A stretch of DNA of 64,000 nt, from assembly GCF_034931005.1 (NCBI RefSeq), contig NZ_JAYGIN010000005.1, positions 1-64,000 of the forward strand, read 5' to 3'. Below, piece by piece: positions 8,041 to 16,964 of this stretch (position 1 is its first letter; each line of letters begins with the position of its first letter). The position numbers and the translations under genes were made by a program. Source of the stretch: Arcicella sp034931005 (GTDB lineage Bacteria; Bacteroidota; Bacteroidia; Cytophagales; Spirosomataceae). The notes under the pieces were generated by a model that was not told the DNA's origin, did no database searches, and saw nothing but the letters and a program-made list of their open reading frames with translations.

Positions 8041-8067
8041 AAAAAAGCCCCAATTTGGGGCTTTTTT
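8041..8067 (+). terminator. Rho-independent terminator of the desaturase gene
   Basis: AAAAAAGCCCC and GGGGCTTTTTT pair around a short AATTT loop, with a U run, 19 nt after the desaturase stop. Confidence 0.9.
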
Positions 8068-8129
8068 AGTTTTATTTAGTAAGGACGAATGATATTCCAA
8101 TACTTTTTATTTAAGGAATTTATTCGCCT

Positions 8130-8162
8130 AACGCTGGCAGGGTTCAAAACCCTGTCAGCGTT
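8130..8162. repeat. Inverted repeat, 15-bp arms
   Basis: AACGCTGGCAGGGTT and AACCCTGTCAGCGTT pair with one mismatch around a 3-nt loop. It is GC-rich against its surroundings and lies between the convergent desaturase and GH65 genes; it looks like a dispersed REP-type palindrome. Confidence 0.65.
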
Positions 8163-8261
8163 GAAACTGAAATTATCTAAATTTTGAAACGATTTTGGGG
8201 TAGTATTGTTCTATTTCCAAAACAACGGACGAATGCTATTCATCCCTACCTTACCGTTAAT

Positions 8262-10589
8262 CTACACCGCTACTGCATCTTTTTGTTCAACTGTAATTGT
8301 TGATTTTTCAGTCAATAACTGTTCTTCTCCGTATAAGAAAATACTTGTGTCGCCACCTGCTAAATTTTCAATAATTACTTCGTCAGACGTTGTTTTGATA
8401 TTCAATAAATTTCCACCAAAACGTACTTTAAATGAGAACGAAGCCCAATTTTCTGGAACGAAAGGAGAGAAGTATGCTTTTCCGTCTCTAACTCGCATTC
8501 CGCCGAATCCTTTTACAAGCGACATCCAAGTTCCTGCCATTGAGGTGATATGACAACCGTCTTCTGTATCGTTGTTATAATCGTCCAAATCCAAACGTGC
8601 CGCACGATTATAGAATTCATAAGAACGAGCTTTATCGCCTAATTTTGCCGCTAAAATTGAGTGAACGCAAGGACTTAAAGATGATTCATGAACGGTCATT
8701 GGTTCGTAGAAATCATAATTACGCTTGATAGTCGCCAAATCGAAATCATCTTCAAAGAAATACATTCCTTGTAAAACGTCAGCTTGTTTGATAAAACATG
8801 AACGCAAAATTCTATCCCACGACCATTTTTGGTTAATTGGTCTTTCAGAAGCAGGCAAATCTTTTACTTGGATAAGTTCTTTGTCCAAGAATCCATCTTG
8901 TTGTAAATAAACGCCTAATTCTTCGCTTTGAGGGAAATACATATTGTCAATAATATGTTGGAATTTTCCGAATTCATTCGTTTCATCAAAATTTGTGATT
9001 GAAACTAATTCGTTAAAACGAGCTTCATCCGTTGATTTGATGTATTCCGTTGCCTCAATAACATATTTCAAACACCAAACGGCAAAGTAGTTGGTGTAGA
9101 AATTATTGTTTACGTTGTTTTCGTATTCGTTTGGTCCAGTTACGCCTAACATTACGTACTGTTTCTTCGCTTCCGACCAGTTAACACGCTGAGCCCAGAA
9201 TCTGGCAATACCCAAAAGCACCTCAAAACCGTATTCTCCTAAATATTTCTTATCGCCCGTGTAATTTACGTAATCATAAATTGCATAAGCAATTGCTCCG
9301 TTTCGGTGAATTTCCTCAAAAGTGATTTCCCATTCGTTGTGACATTCCTCACCGTTCATGGTAACCATTGGGTATAAAGCCGCACCGTCTTTGAAACCTA
9401 ATTTTTGAGCATTTTCAATCGCTTTTCCTAATTGTTTCCATCTGTAAACCAATAAATTACGAGATACTTGTTGGTCGGCAGTTGCCAAATAGAAAGGAAT
9501 GCAATAGGCTTCGGTGTCCCAATAAGTTGAACCACCGTATTTTTCACCCGTAAATCCTTTTGGACCAATATTCAAACGTGCATCTTCACCTGTGTAGGTT
9601 TGGTTCATTTGGAAAATATTGAAACGAATACCTTGTTGAGCAGCTACGTCGCCCTCAATCACGATGTCGTTCATTTCCCATTTAGAAGCCCATTTTTCAG
9701 CTTGTTCGGCTACCATTTTGTCAAAACCTTTTGCAGCGATTCTCTTTAAATACGCTTTAGATTTCGACAATAAATCTTCAACATTATGATTTTCAGAAGA
9801 TAAATTACAAGCATATTTTACCAAAACCGTTTCTTCATTGGCAGTAACGTTTAACGTAACTTGACTCGCCACAAATTTTTCTGCTTTGATTGGAAATCCT
9901 TGAAAATCAACTGATTTTCCATTTTGAAAAATCTCAAAACGCTGACCTGTCAATACATGAAACCCAGTTTTTTTAGTTGCTAACTCAATATAGCCTTCTG
10001 CAAAAGCAGTTTCTTTTTGAATTTCCTCCCAAAATTTTTCATCGTAATTGGCATCTTTGTTTTTAATGTCTCCGTCGATAAAAGGCGTTAAAACAATTTT
10101 GCCGTCAAAATTTAATGGAGTAATTGAATATCGAATTGCTCCCGATTCATCGTCAACAATTGAATTAATGCGTTTTGAATTGACTCTTACTTGTTTTCCA
10201 GAAGCTAAAATAGCCGTGAAAGAACGCTCTAAATAGCCGTCTTTCATGTTTAAAACCCGAGTAAAGTCATTTACTTCGCAATTATTCAAATCTAAAATTT
10301 CATCTTCTATTTCTACTTTTATTCCAATCCAGTTGGCTGCATTTAAAACTTTTGCAAAATATTCAGGGTATCCGTTTTTCCACCAGCCTACACGAGTTTT
10401 ATCTGGATAATAAACGCCTGCTACATAGTTTCCTTGTAAAGTTTTTCCTGTGAAAGTCTCTTCAAAATTACCACGCTGTCCCATTCGTCCGTTGCCTAAC
10501 GAACAAACTGACTCGGTAATTTCGTTGAATTCTCTATGGAAACCTTCTTCGATGATGCACCATTCATCGTGTTTTAGATAGTTTTTCAT
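8262..10589 (-). CDS. Glycoside hydrolase family 65 phosphorylase, probably maltose phosphorylase
   Basis: The 775-residue protein is a GH65 enzyme: phosphate attacks an alpha-glucosidic disaccharide and releases beta-glucose-1-phosphate. The N-terminal beta-sandwich starts near the family's HDEWCIIEEGF and SLGNGRMGQRGNFEE blocks. The (alpha/alpha)6 barrel carries GVTGPNEYENNV, whose Glu (about residue 487) is the expected general acid, and the NQKWSWDR and ESSLSPCVHS segments of phosphate-using members. There is no signal peptide, so it works in the cytoplasm. The next gene upstream in the transcript is beta-phosphoglucomutase, which uses exactly the product. Trehalose or kojibiose phosphorylase are alternatives, but the amylase and transporter neighbours favour maltose. 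Confidence 0.9.
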   Translation of the reverse strand: MKNYLKHDEWCIIEEGFHREFNEITESVCSLGNGRMGQRGNFEETFTGKTLQGNYVAGVYYPDKTRVGWWKNGYPEYFAKVLNAANWIGIKVEIEDEILDLNNCEVNDFTRVLNMKDGYLERSFTAILASGKQVRVNSKRINSIVDDESGAIRYSITPLNFDGKIVLTPFIDGDIKNKDANYDEKFWEEIQKETAFAEGYIELATKKTGFHVLTGQRFEIFQNGKSVDFQGFPIKAEKFVASQVTLNVTANEETVLVKYACNLSSENHNVEDLLSKSKAYLKRIAAKGFDKMVAEQAEKWASKWEMNDIVIEGDVAAQQGIRFNIFQMNQTYTGEDARLNIGPKGFTGEKYGGSTYWDTEAYCIPFYLATADQQVSRNLLVYRWKQLGKAIENAQKLGFKDGAALYPMVTMNGEECHNEWEITFEEIHRNGAIAYAIYDYVNYTGDKKYLGEYGFEVLLGIARFWAQRVNWSEAKKQYVMLGVTGPNEYENNVNNNFYTNYFAVWCLKYVIEATEYIKSTDEARFNELVSITNFDETNEFGKFQHIIDNMYFPQSEELGVYLQQDGFLDKELIQVKDLPASERPINQKWSWDRILRSCFIKQADVLQGMYFFEDDFDLATIKRNYDFYEPMTVHESSLSPCVHSILAAKLGDKARSYEFYNRAARLDLDDYNNDTEDGCHITSMAGTWMSLVKGFGGMRVRDGKAYFSPFVPENWASFSFKVRFGGNLLNIKTTSDEVIIENLAGGDTSIFLYGEEQLLTEKSTITVEQKDAVAV

Positions 10590-10790
10590 TGTATTATCTT
10601 AAAATGGTTAATGGCAAAGTAAACAAAACTCTTAGATTAACAATAAGAATAATCCATATTTCGCACGAAAATATTGGAAAAGTTCTATTTCTTATTTGTA
10701 GTTTTTCATTTTCTGCGAAATTAAATTAAATTACCATAAGATATTTTGCTGTGCTAAGGTGTTTTTTGTATTATTTTTAGATAGCTGATT

Positions 10791-11435
10791 TTAAAACAAT
10801 CGGTCGATGGTCATTTCTTCAAAACCTGCAATCACAAAATCTGCTTCGTTAAGAATATCTGCTGAACCAACGCCAATCACTTTCATGCCTCCTGCTTTTC
10901 CTGCTTGTACACCTGCGACGGCATCTTCAAAAACTACACATTCTTCTGGTTTACAGTTAGTTGCTTCTGCACCCATTAAAAATACTTGTGGGTCTGGTTT
11001 TCCTTTGGTGATATTATTGCCGTCGATGATAGCATCGAAATAATCTAACATATTAATTCTTTCAAGAATCAATTTTGAGTTTTTACTTGCTGAACCCAAA
11101 GCAATTTTAATGTTGTTGGCTCTTAAACTGGTCAAAAACTCAGGAACACCTTTTAGCACTTCATCGGGAGTCATTTGTTTTACTAAGTCTAAGTACCAAG
11201 CATTTTTGCGAGTTGCCCATGCTACTTTTTCCTCTTCTGAAAGTGTAACATTGCCCCAACCGAGGATTAATTCTAAGGATTCCATTCTTGAAATGCCTTT
11301 CAATTGTTCATTTTGGTGTTCTGTAAAGTCAAAACCTAACTCATTTGCCAATCGTCTCCATGCTTGGAAGTGATAAACTGCGGTATCAACAATAACACCG
11401 TCCAAGTCAAAAAGACACGCTTTTGTATTTCTCAT
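10791..11435 (-). CDS. pgmB: Beta-phosphoglucomutase (HAD superfamily)
   Basis: It converts beta-glucose-1-phosphate to glucose-6-phosphate, linking maltose phosphorolysis to glycolysis. The protein of 214 residues opens with MRNTKACLFDLDGVIVDT: Asp10 is the nucleophile and Asp12 the general acid/base of HAD phosphomutases. The cap domain holds HFQAWRRLANELGF, then GSASKNSKLILERI (motif II and the Lys of motif III) and KPDPQVFLMGAE with VVFEDAVAGVQAG (Mg2+-binding acidic motif IV). The ATG at 11435 is chosen because the conserved N-terminus starts there; an upstream ATG at 11456 would overlap the preceding gene. It lies 4 nt after the neopullulanase stop, so the two are co-transcribed. Confidence 0.93.
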   Translation of the reverse strand: MRNTKACLFDLDGVIVDTAVYHFQAWRRLANELGFDFTEHQNEQLKGISRMESLELILGWGNVTLSEEEKVAWATRKNAWYLDLVKQMTPDEVLKGVPEFLTSLRANNIKIALGSASKNSKLILERINMLDYFDAIIDGNNITKGKPDPQVFLMGAEATNCKPEECVVFEDAVAGVQAGKAGGMKVIGVGSADILNEADFVIAGFEEMTIDRLF

Positions 11436-11439
11436 TATT

Positions 11440-13353
11440 TTATTTTTGAAGTTCAAGTAAAGTAAATGACATGGCTGGAATTTTCAGAGATTTTAAATCT
11501 GAAATAGTAGCATCTGTCATAATATTTTTTGCGGAAGAAAAGCCTCCGATATTTTCTGCAAATCGTTTCGTATCAAGTGTTTTTTCTTCTTTACTCTGAC
11601 TCATAATTACCATGACCGTTTTGTCAGTAGTATGTCTAAAATATACATAAATACCGTCTTGTGGTAAATATTGGGTTAATTTTCCCGTTGTGATTGCTTC
11701 GCTGTTTTTACGATAATTGGCAATTTTCTTCACAAATTCAAAGGCTTCGTTTTCTTTTTCAGTTCTTCCAGAAGCCAAGAATTTATTTACTTTATCGTCA
11801 GCCCAACCGCCTTCAAAATCTTTACGGACTTCTGCATCAGAAGGGTTTTTGAAGTTTTTAGTCAAATTTTCAGTTCCATAATACAAATGCGGAATGCCAC
11901 GAGTGGTCAATAAAAAACCAAGCCCTAATTTATATTTATTCAAATCTTCACCAATCACTGAGAAATAGCGGTCTTGGTCGTGATTATCAACAAAGGTCAT
12001 ATTCAGATTTGCATCTTGATAAAGTGCATCAGCCGCTAAAGTTGAGTAAAGACGATTGAAACCCTTTCCCCAATTAAAATCTTCTTTCAAAGCATCATTA
12101 ATCGCACTGGCAAGTACAAAGTCGTTGGGAGAAGGCAAATTGCTTTTGAAAGGCGTATTAATATTGTTTTTTACGTAATACGCTTGTGAATACATACTTT
12201 GCACCGAATTTTCACCTGTAATTAACATTTTAGGATATTCAGCTTCGAGGGCATCATTTACCCGATTCATAAATGGCAAATCATTGTACTGGTATGTATC
12301 AACTCTCCAACCATCAATCCCAAAATTTTCAACCGTCCAAAGTGCGTGTTGTAGTAAATAATTAGCGACAAATTCATTTTTTTGGTTTAAATCTGGTAAA
12401 AAAGGCACAAACCAACCGTTTTGCATCACGTTAAAATCTGATTTGTTTCCGTGCGTAATATCTACAACGGGTTCATCTCGGTACGAGGTATTCGTGTAAG
12501 TATCCCATTGATTTAACCAATTTTTCATCGGTAAATCCTTCAAAATCCAATGATTAATGCCTACATGATTATAAACGGCATCTTGAATGATTTTTAAGCC
12601 TTTTGTATGAGCTGCATCAATTAGTTTTTTGTAGGCTTCATTTCCGCCCAAACGTCGGTCAACATTATATTGGTCTGTAAAACCATAACCATGATAAGCT
12701 GAACGCATAGCATCGCCTTCTTTGGTTTGCGGTTGGTCATTTTCAATTACAGGATTCAACCAAAGGGCGGTAACGCCTAATTCTGTGAAATAATCTAAGT
12801 GATTTTGGATTCCTAAAAGGTCGCCCCCGTGTCGTAAGTATGGATTTGTGCGGTCGGCTTGTGTATCTGCCATATCCGCAAATTTATCATTTGACGGGTC
12901 GCCATTCGAGAAACGGTCTGGAAGAATGAGATAAATAAAGTCTTTTGAATCAACTACTTGAGGTTTTTTCGTTCTGTTTTGCAGTTGAAAAGGCTGTGTG
13001 ATTTTAACGATTTGGTCAATGAATTTCTTTTTACCCTTCTGAATTTTAATCGTTTTAGATAATTCAATATCCATTTGTCCAGCTTTCGTGTCGGGAGCAA
13101 TGGTTAAGTCTAAAAACAAATAATTGGGGTTTTCAACTTTGTTTACTTTATCCAACGAAACACCTTGATAATTGATTTTTACCTCGCAGTCTCCAATATT
13201 TTTGCCGTAAACCAATAATTGAAGTTTGGGGTTTTTCATGCCAACATACCAATTCGTTGGGTTGATTCTTTGGACAGATGGGGTTTGTCCAAATGGTGAA
13301 AATGAATGGAAAATTGATAAGACAATTATCCAAAAGAGAAGATTTTTTTTCAT
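11440..13353 (-). CDS. GH13 neopullulanase / cyclomaltodextrinase, SusA-like, exported
   Basis: This 637-residue enzyme hydrolyses alpha-1,4 (and possibly alpha-1,6) bonds of maltodextrins in the periplasm. A signal peptide is visible (MKKNLLFWIIVLSIFHSFSPFGQ). Residues about 25-130 form the N-terminal cyclomaltodextrinase-type beta domain (NPTNWYVGMKNPKLQLLVYG). The TIM barrel shows FIYLILPDRFSNGDPSND, DAVYNHVG, GWRVDTYQ (nucleophile Asp, about 351), ITGENSV (acid Glu, about 380) and FVDNHDQDRY (Asp, about 456). A C-terminal beta domain closes the protein. It is the first gene of the minus-strand operon with pgmB and, after a 200-nt gap, the GH65 phosphorylase, as in Bacteroidota maltose loci. 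Confidence 0.93.
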   Translation of the reverse strand: MKKNLLFWIIVLSIFHSFSPFGQTPSVQRINPTNWYVGMKNPKLQLLVYGKNIGDCEVKINYQGVSLDKVNKVENPNYLFLDLTIAPDTKAGQMDIELSKTIKIQKGKKKFIDQIVKITQPFQLQNRTKKPQVVDSKDFIYLILPDRFSNGDPSNDKFADMADTQADRTNPYLRHGGDLLGIQNHLDYFTELGVTALWLNPVIENDQPQTKEGDAMRSAYHGYGFTDQYNVDRRLGGNEAYKKLIDAAHTKGLKIIQDAVYNHVGINHWILKDLPMKNWLNQWDTYTNTSYRDEPVVDITHGNKSDFNVMQNGWFVPFLPDLNQKNEFVANYLLQHALWTVENFGIDGWRVDTYQYNDLPFMNRVNDALEAEYPKMLITGENSVQSMYSQAYYVKNNINTPFKSNLPSPNDFVLASAINDALKEDFNWGKGFNRLYSTLAADALYQDANLNMTFVDNHDQDRYFSVIGEDLNKYKLGLGFLLTTRGIPHLYYGTENLTKNFKNPSDAEVRKDFEGGWADDKVNKFLASGRTEKENEAFEFVKKIANYRKNSEAITTGKLTQYLPQDGIYVYFRHTTDKTVMVIMSQSKEEKTLDTKRFAENIGGFSSAKNIMTDATISDLKSLKIPAMSFTLLELQK

Positions 13354-13524
13354 TGATTTATAAAAATGGATGGTTAATGGATATTAATTAGGGCTTAGCA
13401 TAGGGGTATTTGCGATTAGAAAAGACCTCAATTGTACAGGTTTTGCTAAAGCATAAATACTAAATACTAATTCCTAACTTCAAAATAAAGCATAACCATT
13501 ATTTTATCATAGAAAAATGATGCT

Positions 13525-13532
13525 TACTTTTG
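13525..13532 (+). promoter_or_regulatory. Candidate -7 box upstream of the second GH13 gene
   Basis: TACTTTTG matches TAnnTTTG and lies 60 nt before the ATG at 13592, in the gap between two divergent maltodextrin operons. No clear -33 TTTG is seen, so support is partial. Confidence 0.4.
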
Positions 13533-13591
13533 AAGATAAATTTTATGTACAGGAGGAAGGTAACCCTAATTAACCCCAAAAAACTCTTATA

Positions 13592-15598
13592 ATGATTCAC
13601 AAATACCTGCTCCCAATGGTGCTTTTTGTGATTTTGATTGCTCCCGCAATAGTTTTTGCTCAAACGACAAACTCAAAATCAACTCAAAAAACAAGCACAA
13701 CTCAGTCAACAAAAACAAGTGTAAATGTTTCATCGCCCCCTAAAAAATCATTAAAATCAAGCATTGATTCATCAAAAAAAACAAATCCTAAGCTTTCCAT
13801 GACTAAAACCACTCTAAAAAAATCAACAGAAAAGGATACTTCCGTTTCCAAAAGCTCTAAATCTTCCGTGAACAAAGTAACGCAAATCAAGAATGATAAG
13901 TTAATCGTTTATCAAATGATGTTTCATTTGTGGGGGAATAAAAACACGACCAACAAAATGAATGGTTCGGCTGAGGAAAATGGCGTAACAAAATTTAAAG
14001 ATGTCAATGATTTAGCACTCAAAAAATTAAAAGAGTTTGGCTATTCGCATTTATACATGACAGGCTTAATCGAACACGCAACGATGGAAGATTTAACAAC
14101 ATTAGGTATTCCAAAAGACCATCCCGATGTGGTAAAAGGTCGTTGTGGTTCGCCATTTGCCATTAAAGATTATTATGATGTGAATCCATTTTTTGCCACA
14201 AATCCAAAGAAACGAATGGACGAGTTTGAGGCAATGTTGGAAAGAGTTCATAAAAATGGTTTGAAAATGGTGATGGATTGTGTGCCGAACCATTTGGCAA
14301 GAGTTTATCATTCAGATATGAAACCTGTAAATATTAAAGATTTCGGGGAGGATGATGACAGAACCAAATCGTTTGCACCGTACAACAACTTTTATTATTT
14401 ACCGAATACACAATTTCAGATTCCACAAGGTGTAGTTTCACCTGTGAAAGTTGATGCCCCGTATATCGAAAGACCCGCTAAAGTGTCTGGGAATGATGTT
14501 TTTTCTCAAAAACCAACTATTGATGATTGGTTTGAAACGGCTAAATTGAATTATGGCGTGGACATTTTAAATGGTCGTAAAACAAATTTTACGCCCATTC
14601 CAACCACGTGGATAAAAATGGTCGGTGTGCTGAAATATTGGGCAGCCAAAGGCGTTGATGGTTTCCGTTGTGATATGGCTGAGATGGTTCCTGTTGAATT
14701 TTGGAAATACGCCACTACGGAAGTTAAAAAGGATTATCCAAATACTATTTTTATTGCTGAAATCTATAATCCGAGAGAATATCACAACTATATTAAAGTT
14801 GGAGGTTTTGATTATTTATACGATAAAGTAGGTTTGTACGATGCTTTGAGACGTTTGGTTGAGCAAAAACCAGAAGCAACGGTTGAAGATATTACTCGTG
14901 TGTGGCAGAATGAATCGAATGATATTTCTCAAAATATGCTTCGGTTTTTAGAAAATCATGATGAAGTTCGTATCAATACGCCTGCATTTGCCAAAGGTGA
15001 CCCTTTTGCGGTAATTCCTGCGATGGTGGTAACGGCTACTTTGCATACTGGCCCATTGATGATATATTTTGGTCAAGAAGTAGGAGAGAGTGCCGACGAC
15101 CAAGAAGGCTTTAATCAGGCAGATGATAGAACGACCATGTTTGATTTTTGGGGTGTAAAAGCTCATCAAGCTTGGATGAATAATGGAAAATTTGACGGCG
15201 GACAATTATCGTCAAACCAAAAATATCTGAGAGAATTTTATGGTGATTTATTGAAGTTTGTGAATGGTTCTGATGCGGTCAAAAACGGTGAATTTTATGA
15301 TTTACAGTATGTTCAAGGCGAAGGATATGACCGTAAAAAAGTGTATAGTTATGTAAGACACACAGGCAAACAAAAACTATTATTTGTATGTAATTTCAAT
15401 CATACTCAAGAGCAAAATATTAACCTAAATATTCCAGAAGGTGCTTGGAATGCTATGGGTTTTGATATGAAGACTCCCAAAATTTTGAAGGGTAAATTTA
15501 ACCAAAAAACTCAGCTAACGGCTGACCCTGAAAAAGCTATTTCACTAAAAATATCTCCGAATTCTGTGGTTATTTATGAGATTTTAGAGAAAAAATAG
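13592..15598 (+). CDS. Secreted GH13 alpha-amylase family enzyme with Ser/Thr/Lys-rich linker
   Basis: The 668-residue protein starts with a signal peptide (about 1-23, ending IVFAQ) followed by roughly 75 residues made almost only of Ser, Thr and Lys (about 24-105), an unusually long flexible spacer. The catalytic GH13 barrel begins at LIVYQMMFHLWGN. Visible catalytic segments are MVMDCVPNHLA, GVDGFRCDMAEMV (nucleophile Asp, about 360), IFIAEIYNPR (acid Glu, about 390) and FLENHDEVR (Asp, about 456). Substrate is probably an alpha-glucan; exact specificity cannot be read. It is followed after 31 nt by the sugar transporter and diverges from the neopullulanase operon. It could act at the cell surface, with the linker lifting it from the membrane or wall. 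Confidence 0.88.
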   Translation: MIHKYLLPMVLFVILIAPAIVFAQTTNSKSTQKTSTTQSTKTSVNVSSPPKKSLKSSIDSSKKTNPKLSMTKTTLKKSTEKDTSVSKSSKSSVNKVTQIKNDKLIVYQMMFHLWGNKNTTNKMNGSAEENGVTKFKDVNDLALKKLKEFGYSHLYMTGLIEHATMEDLTTLGIPKDHPDVVKGRCGSPFAIKDYYDVNPFFATNPKKRMDEFEAMLERVHKNGLKMVMDCVPNHLARVYHSDMKPVNIKDFGEDDDRTKSFAPYNNFYYLPNTQFQIPQGVVSPVKVDAPYIERPAKVSGNDVFSQKPTIDDWFETAKLNYGVDILNGRKTNFTPIPTTWIKMVGVLKYWAAKGVDGFRCDMAEMVPVEFWKYATTEVKKDYPNTIFIAEIYNPREYHNYIKVGGFDYLYDKVGLYDALRRLVEQKPEATVEDITRVWQNESNDISQNMLRFLENHDEVRINTPAFAKGDPFAVIPAMVVTATLHTGPLMIYFGQEVGESADDQEGFNQADDRTTMFDFWGVKAHQAWMNNGKFDGGQLSSNQKYLREFYGDLLKFVNGSDAVKNGEFYDLQYVQGEGYDRKKVYSYVRHTGKQKLLFVCNFNHTQEQNINLNIPEGAWNAMGFDMKTPKILKGKFNQKTQLTADPEKAISLKISPNSVVIYEILEKK

Positions 15599-15629
15599 TA
15601 ATTTTCAAGTCAATCCATTAACCATATTT

Positions 15630-16964
15630 ATGAACACTATAAAAAAACCACAATTAAGTTTAGGACAAATACTAAACATGAGCATGGGATTCTTGGGAAT
15701 TCAATTCGGTTTTGCTTTGCAAAATGGAAATGCCTCCCGAATTCTTCAAACATTTGGTGCCGACGTAGAACATCTATCTTACTTTTGGTTAGCCGCACCC
15801 CTGACAGGTATGATTGTACAACCTATCATTGGTCATTACTCGGATAATACTTGGGGACGATTTGGTCGTAGAAAACCATTTTTTCTAATTGGAGCATTAT
15901 TAGCAAGTATCGCACTAATTTTCATGCCTAATTCTTCCATTTTGGCAGGCGTTTTACCTGCGGTTTTTGTTGGGGCAGGTATTCTGATGTTGATGGATGC
16001 TTCGTTTAATGTGGCAATGGAGCCATTTAGAGCATTAGTAGCAGATAATCTTTCTGAAAAACAAAATACTTTAGGCTTTTCGGTTCAAACATTTTTGATT
16101 GGTATTGGAGCAGTAGTAGGTTCTGCTTTGCCGAAATATTTAGCAGAATGGGGTGTTGATTCAACCGCAGCAGAAGGGCAAGTTCCTAATAATGTGATAT
16201 ATAGTTTTTATGCAGGAGCCTTAATTTTTGTGCTGACCATTTTATGGACGGTCTTAACTACGAAAGAATATTCGCCCGAAGAACGTAGAGCAATGGGGTT
16301 TGAAGAGGATTCTGAGACACATTCGCTTTCAGATATTTTTAAGGATTTTTCGGCGATGCCAGTTGCCATGAAACAATTGGGTGTTGTACAGTTCTGTTCA
16401 TGGATTGCCCTTTTTTCGATGTGGGTTTATTCAACACCAGCCATTGCTCATCACATTTATGGAACTGCGATTGACGACCATTCTTCAAAAGCGTATCAAG
16501 ATGCAGGAAATCAAGTAGGTTATATTTTTAGTATTTATAATGGTGTTTCTGCCATTTATGCCTTGATGTTACCAACGATTGCCGCTAAAATTGGTAAAAA
16601 ACTGACGCACGCTCTTTCATTAGCTTGTGGAGGATTAGGTTTAATTTCTATTTACTTTGTCCAAAACCCAGAGATATTACCTTACTGTATGATTGGTGTG
16701 GGAATGGCTTGGGCAAGTATTTTAGCGATGCCTTATGCACTTTTAGCGGGTGCAATTCCGTTAAAGAAAATGGGAGTATATATGGGGATTTTTAACTTCT
16801 TTATTACTTTCCCACAAATCATCAATGGGGTTTTTGGTGGCTTAATAGTGAAGTATATTTATGGCTCAAATACCATTTATGCACTGGTTTTCGCAGGAAT
16901 TTTTATGGTTATCGGAGCTTTTTCCGTTATGTTTGTAAAAGAACAAAGAACAATTCATGTCTAA
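15630..16964 (+). CDS. MFS sugar transporter, SLC45/maltose-type
   Basis: This 444-residue inner-membrane protein has about twelve hydrophobic segments. The loop between helices 2 and 3 carries GHYSDNTWGRFGRRKPFF, the MFS signature in the form typical of SLC45-like sucrose/maltose symporters. MGFLGIQFGFALQNGNASR near the N-terminus is also typical of this group. It probably imports maltose or short maltodextrins with protons into the cytoplasm, where the GH65 phosphorylase acts. It lies in one operon with the upstream GH13 enzyme. The stop overlaps the next ORF by 8 nt. Confidence 0.88.
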   Translation: MNTIKKPQLSLGQILNMSMGFLGIQFGFALQNGNASRILQTFGADVEHLSYFWLAAPLTGMIVQPIIGHYSDNTWGRFGRRKPFFLIGALLASIALIFMPNSSILAGVLPAVFVGAGILMLMDASFNVAMEPFRALVADNLSEKQNTLGFSVQTFLIGIGAVVGSALPKYLAEWGVDSTAAEGQVPNNVIYSFYAGALIFVLTILWTVLTTKEYSPEERRAMGFEEDSETHSLSDIFKDFSAMPVAMKQLGVVQFCSWIALFSMWVYSTPAIAHHIYGTAIDDHSSKAYQDAGNQVGYIFSIYNGVSAIYALMLPTIAAKIGKKLTHALSLACGGLGLISIYFVQNPEILPYCMIGVGMAWASILAMPYALLAGAIPLKKMGVYMGIFNFFITFPQIINGVFGGLIVKYIYGSNTIYALVFAGIFMVIGAFSVMFVKEQRTIHV

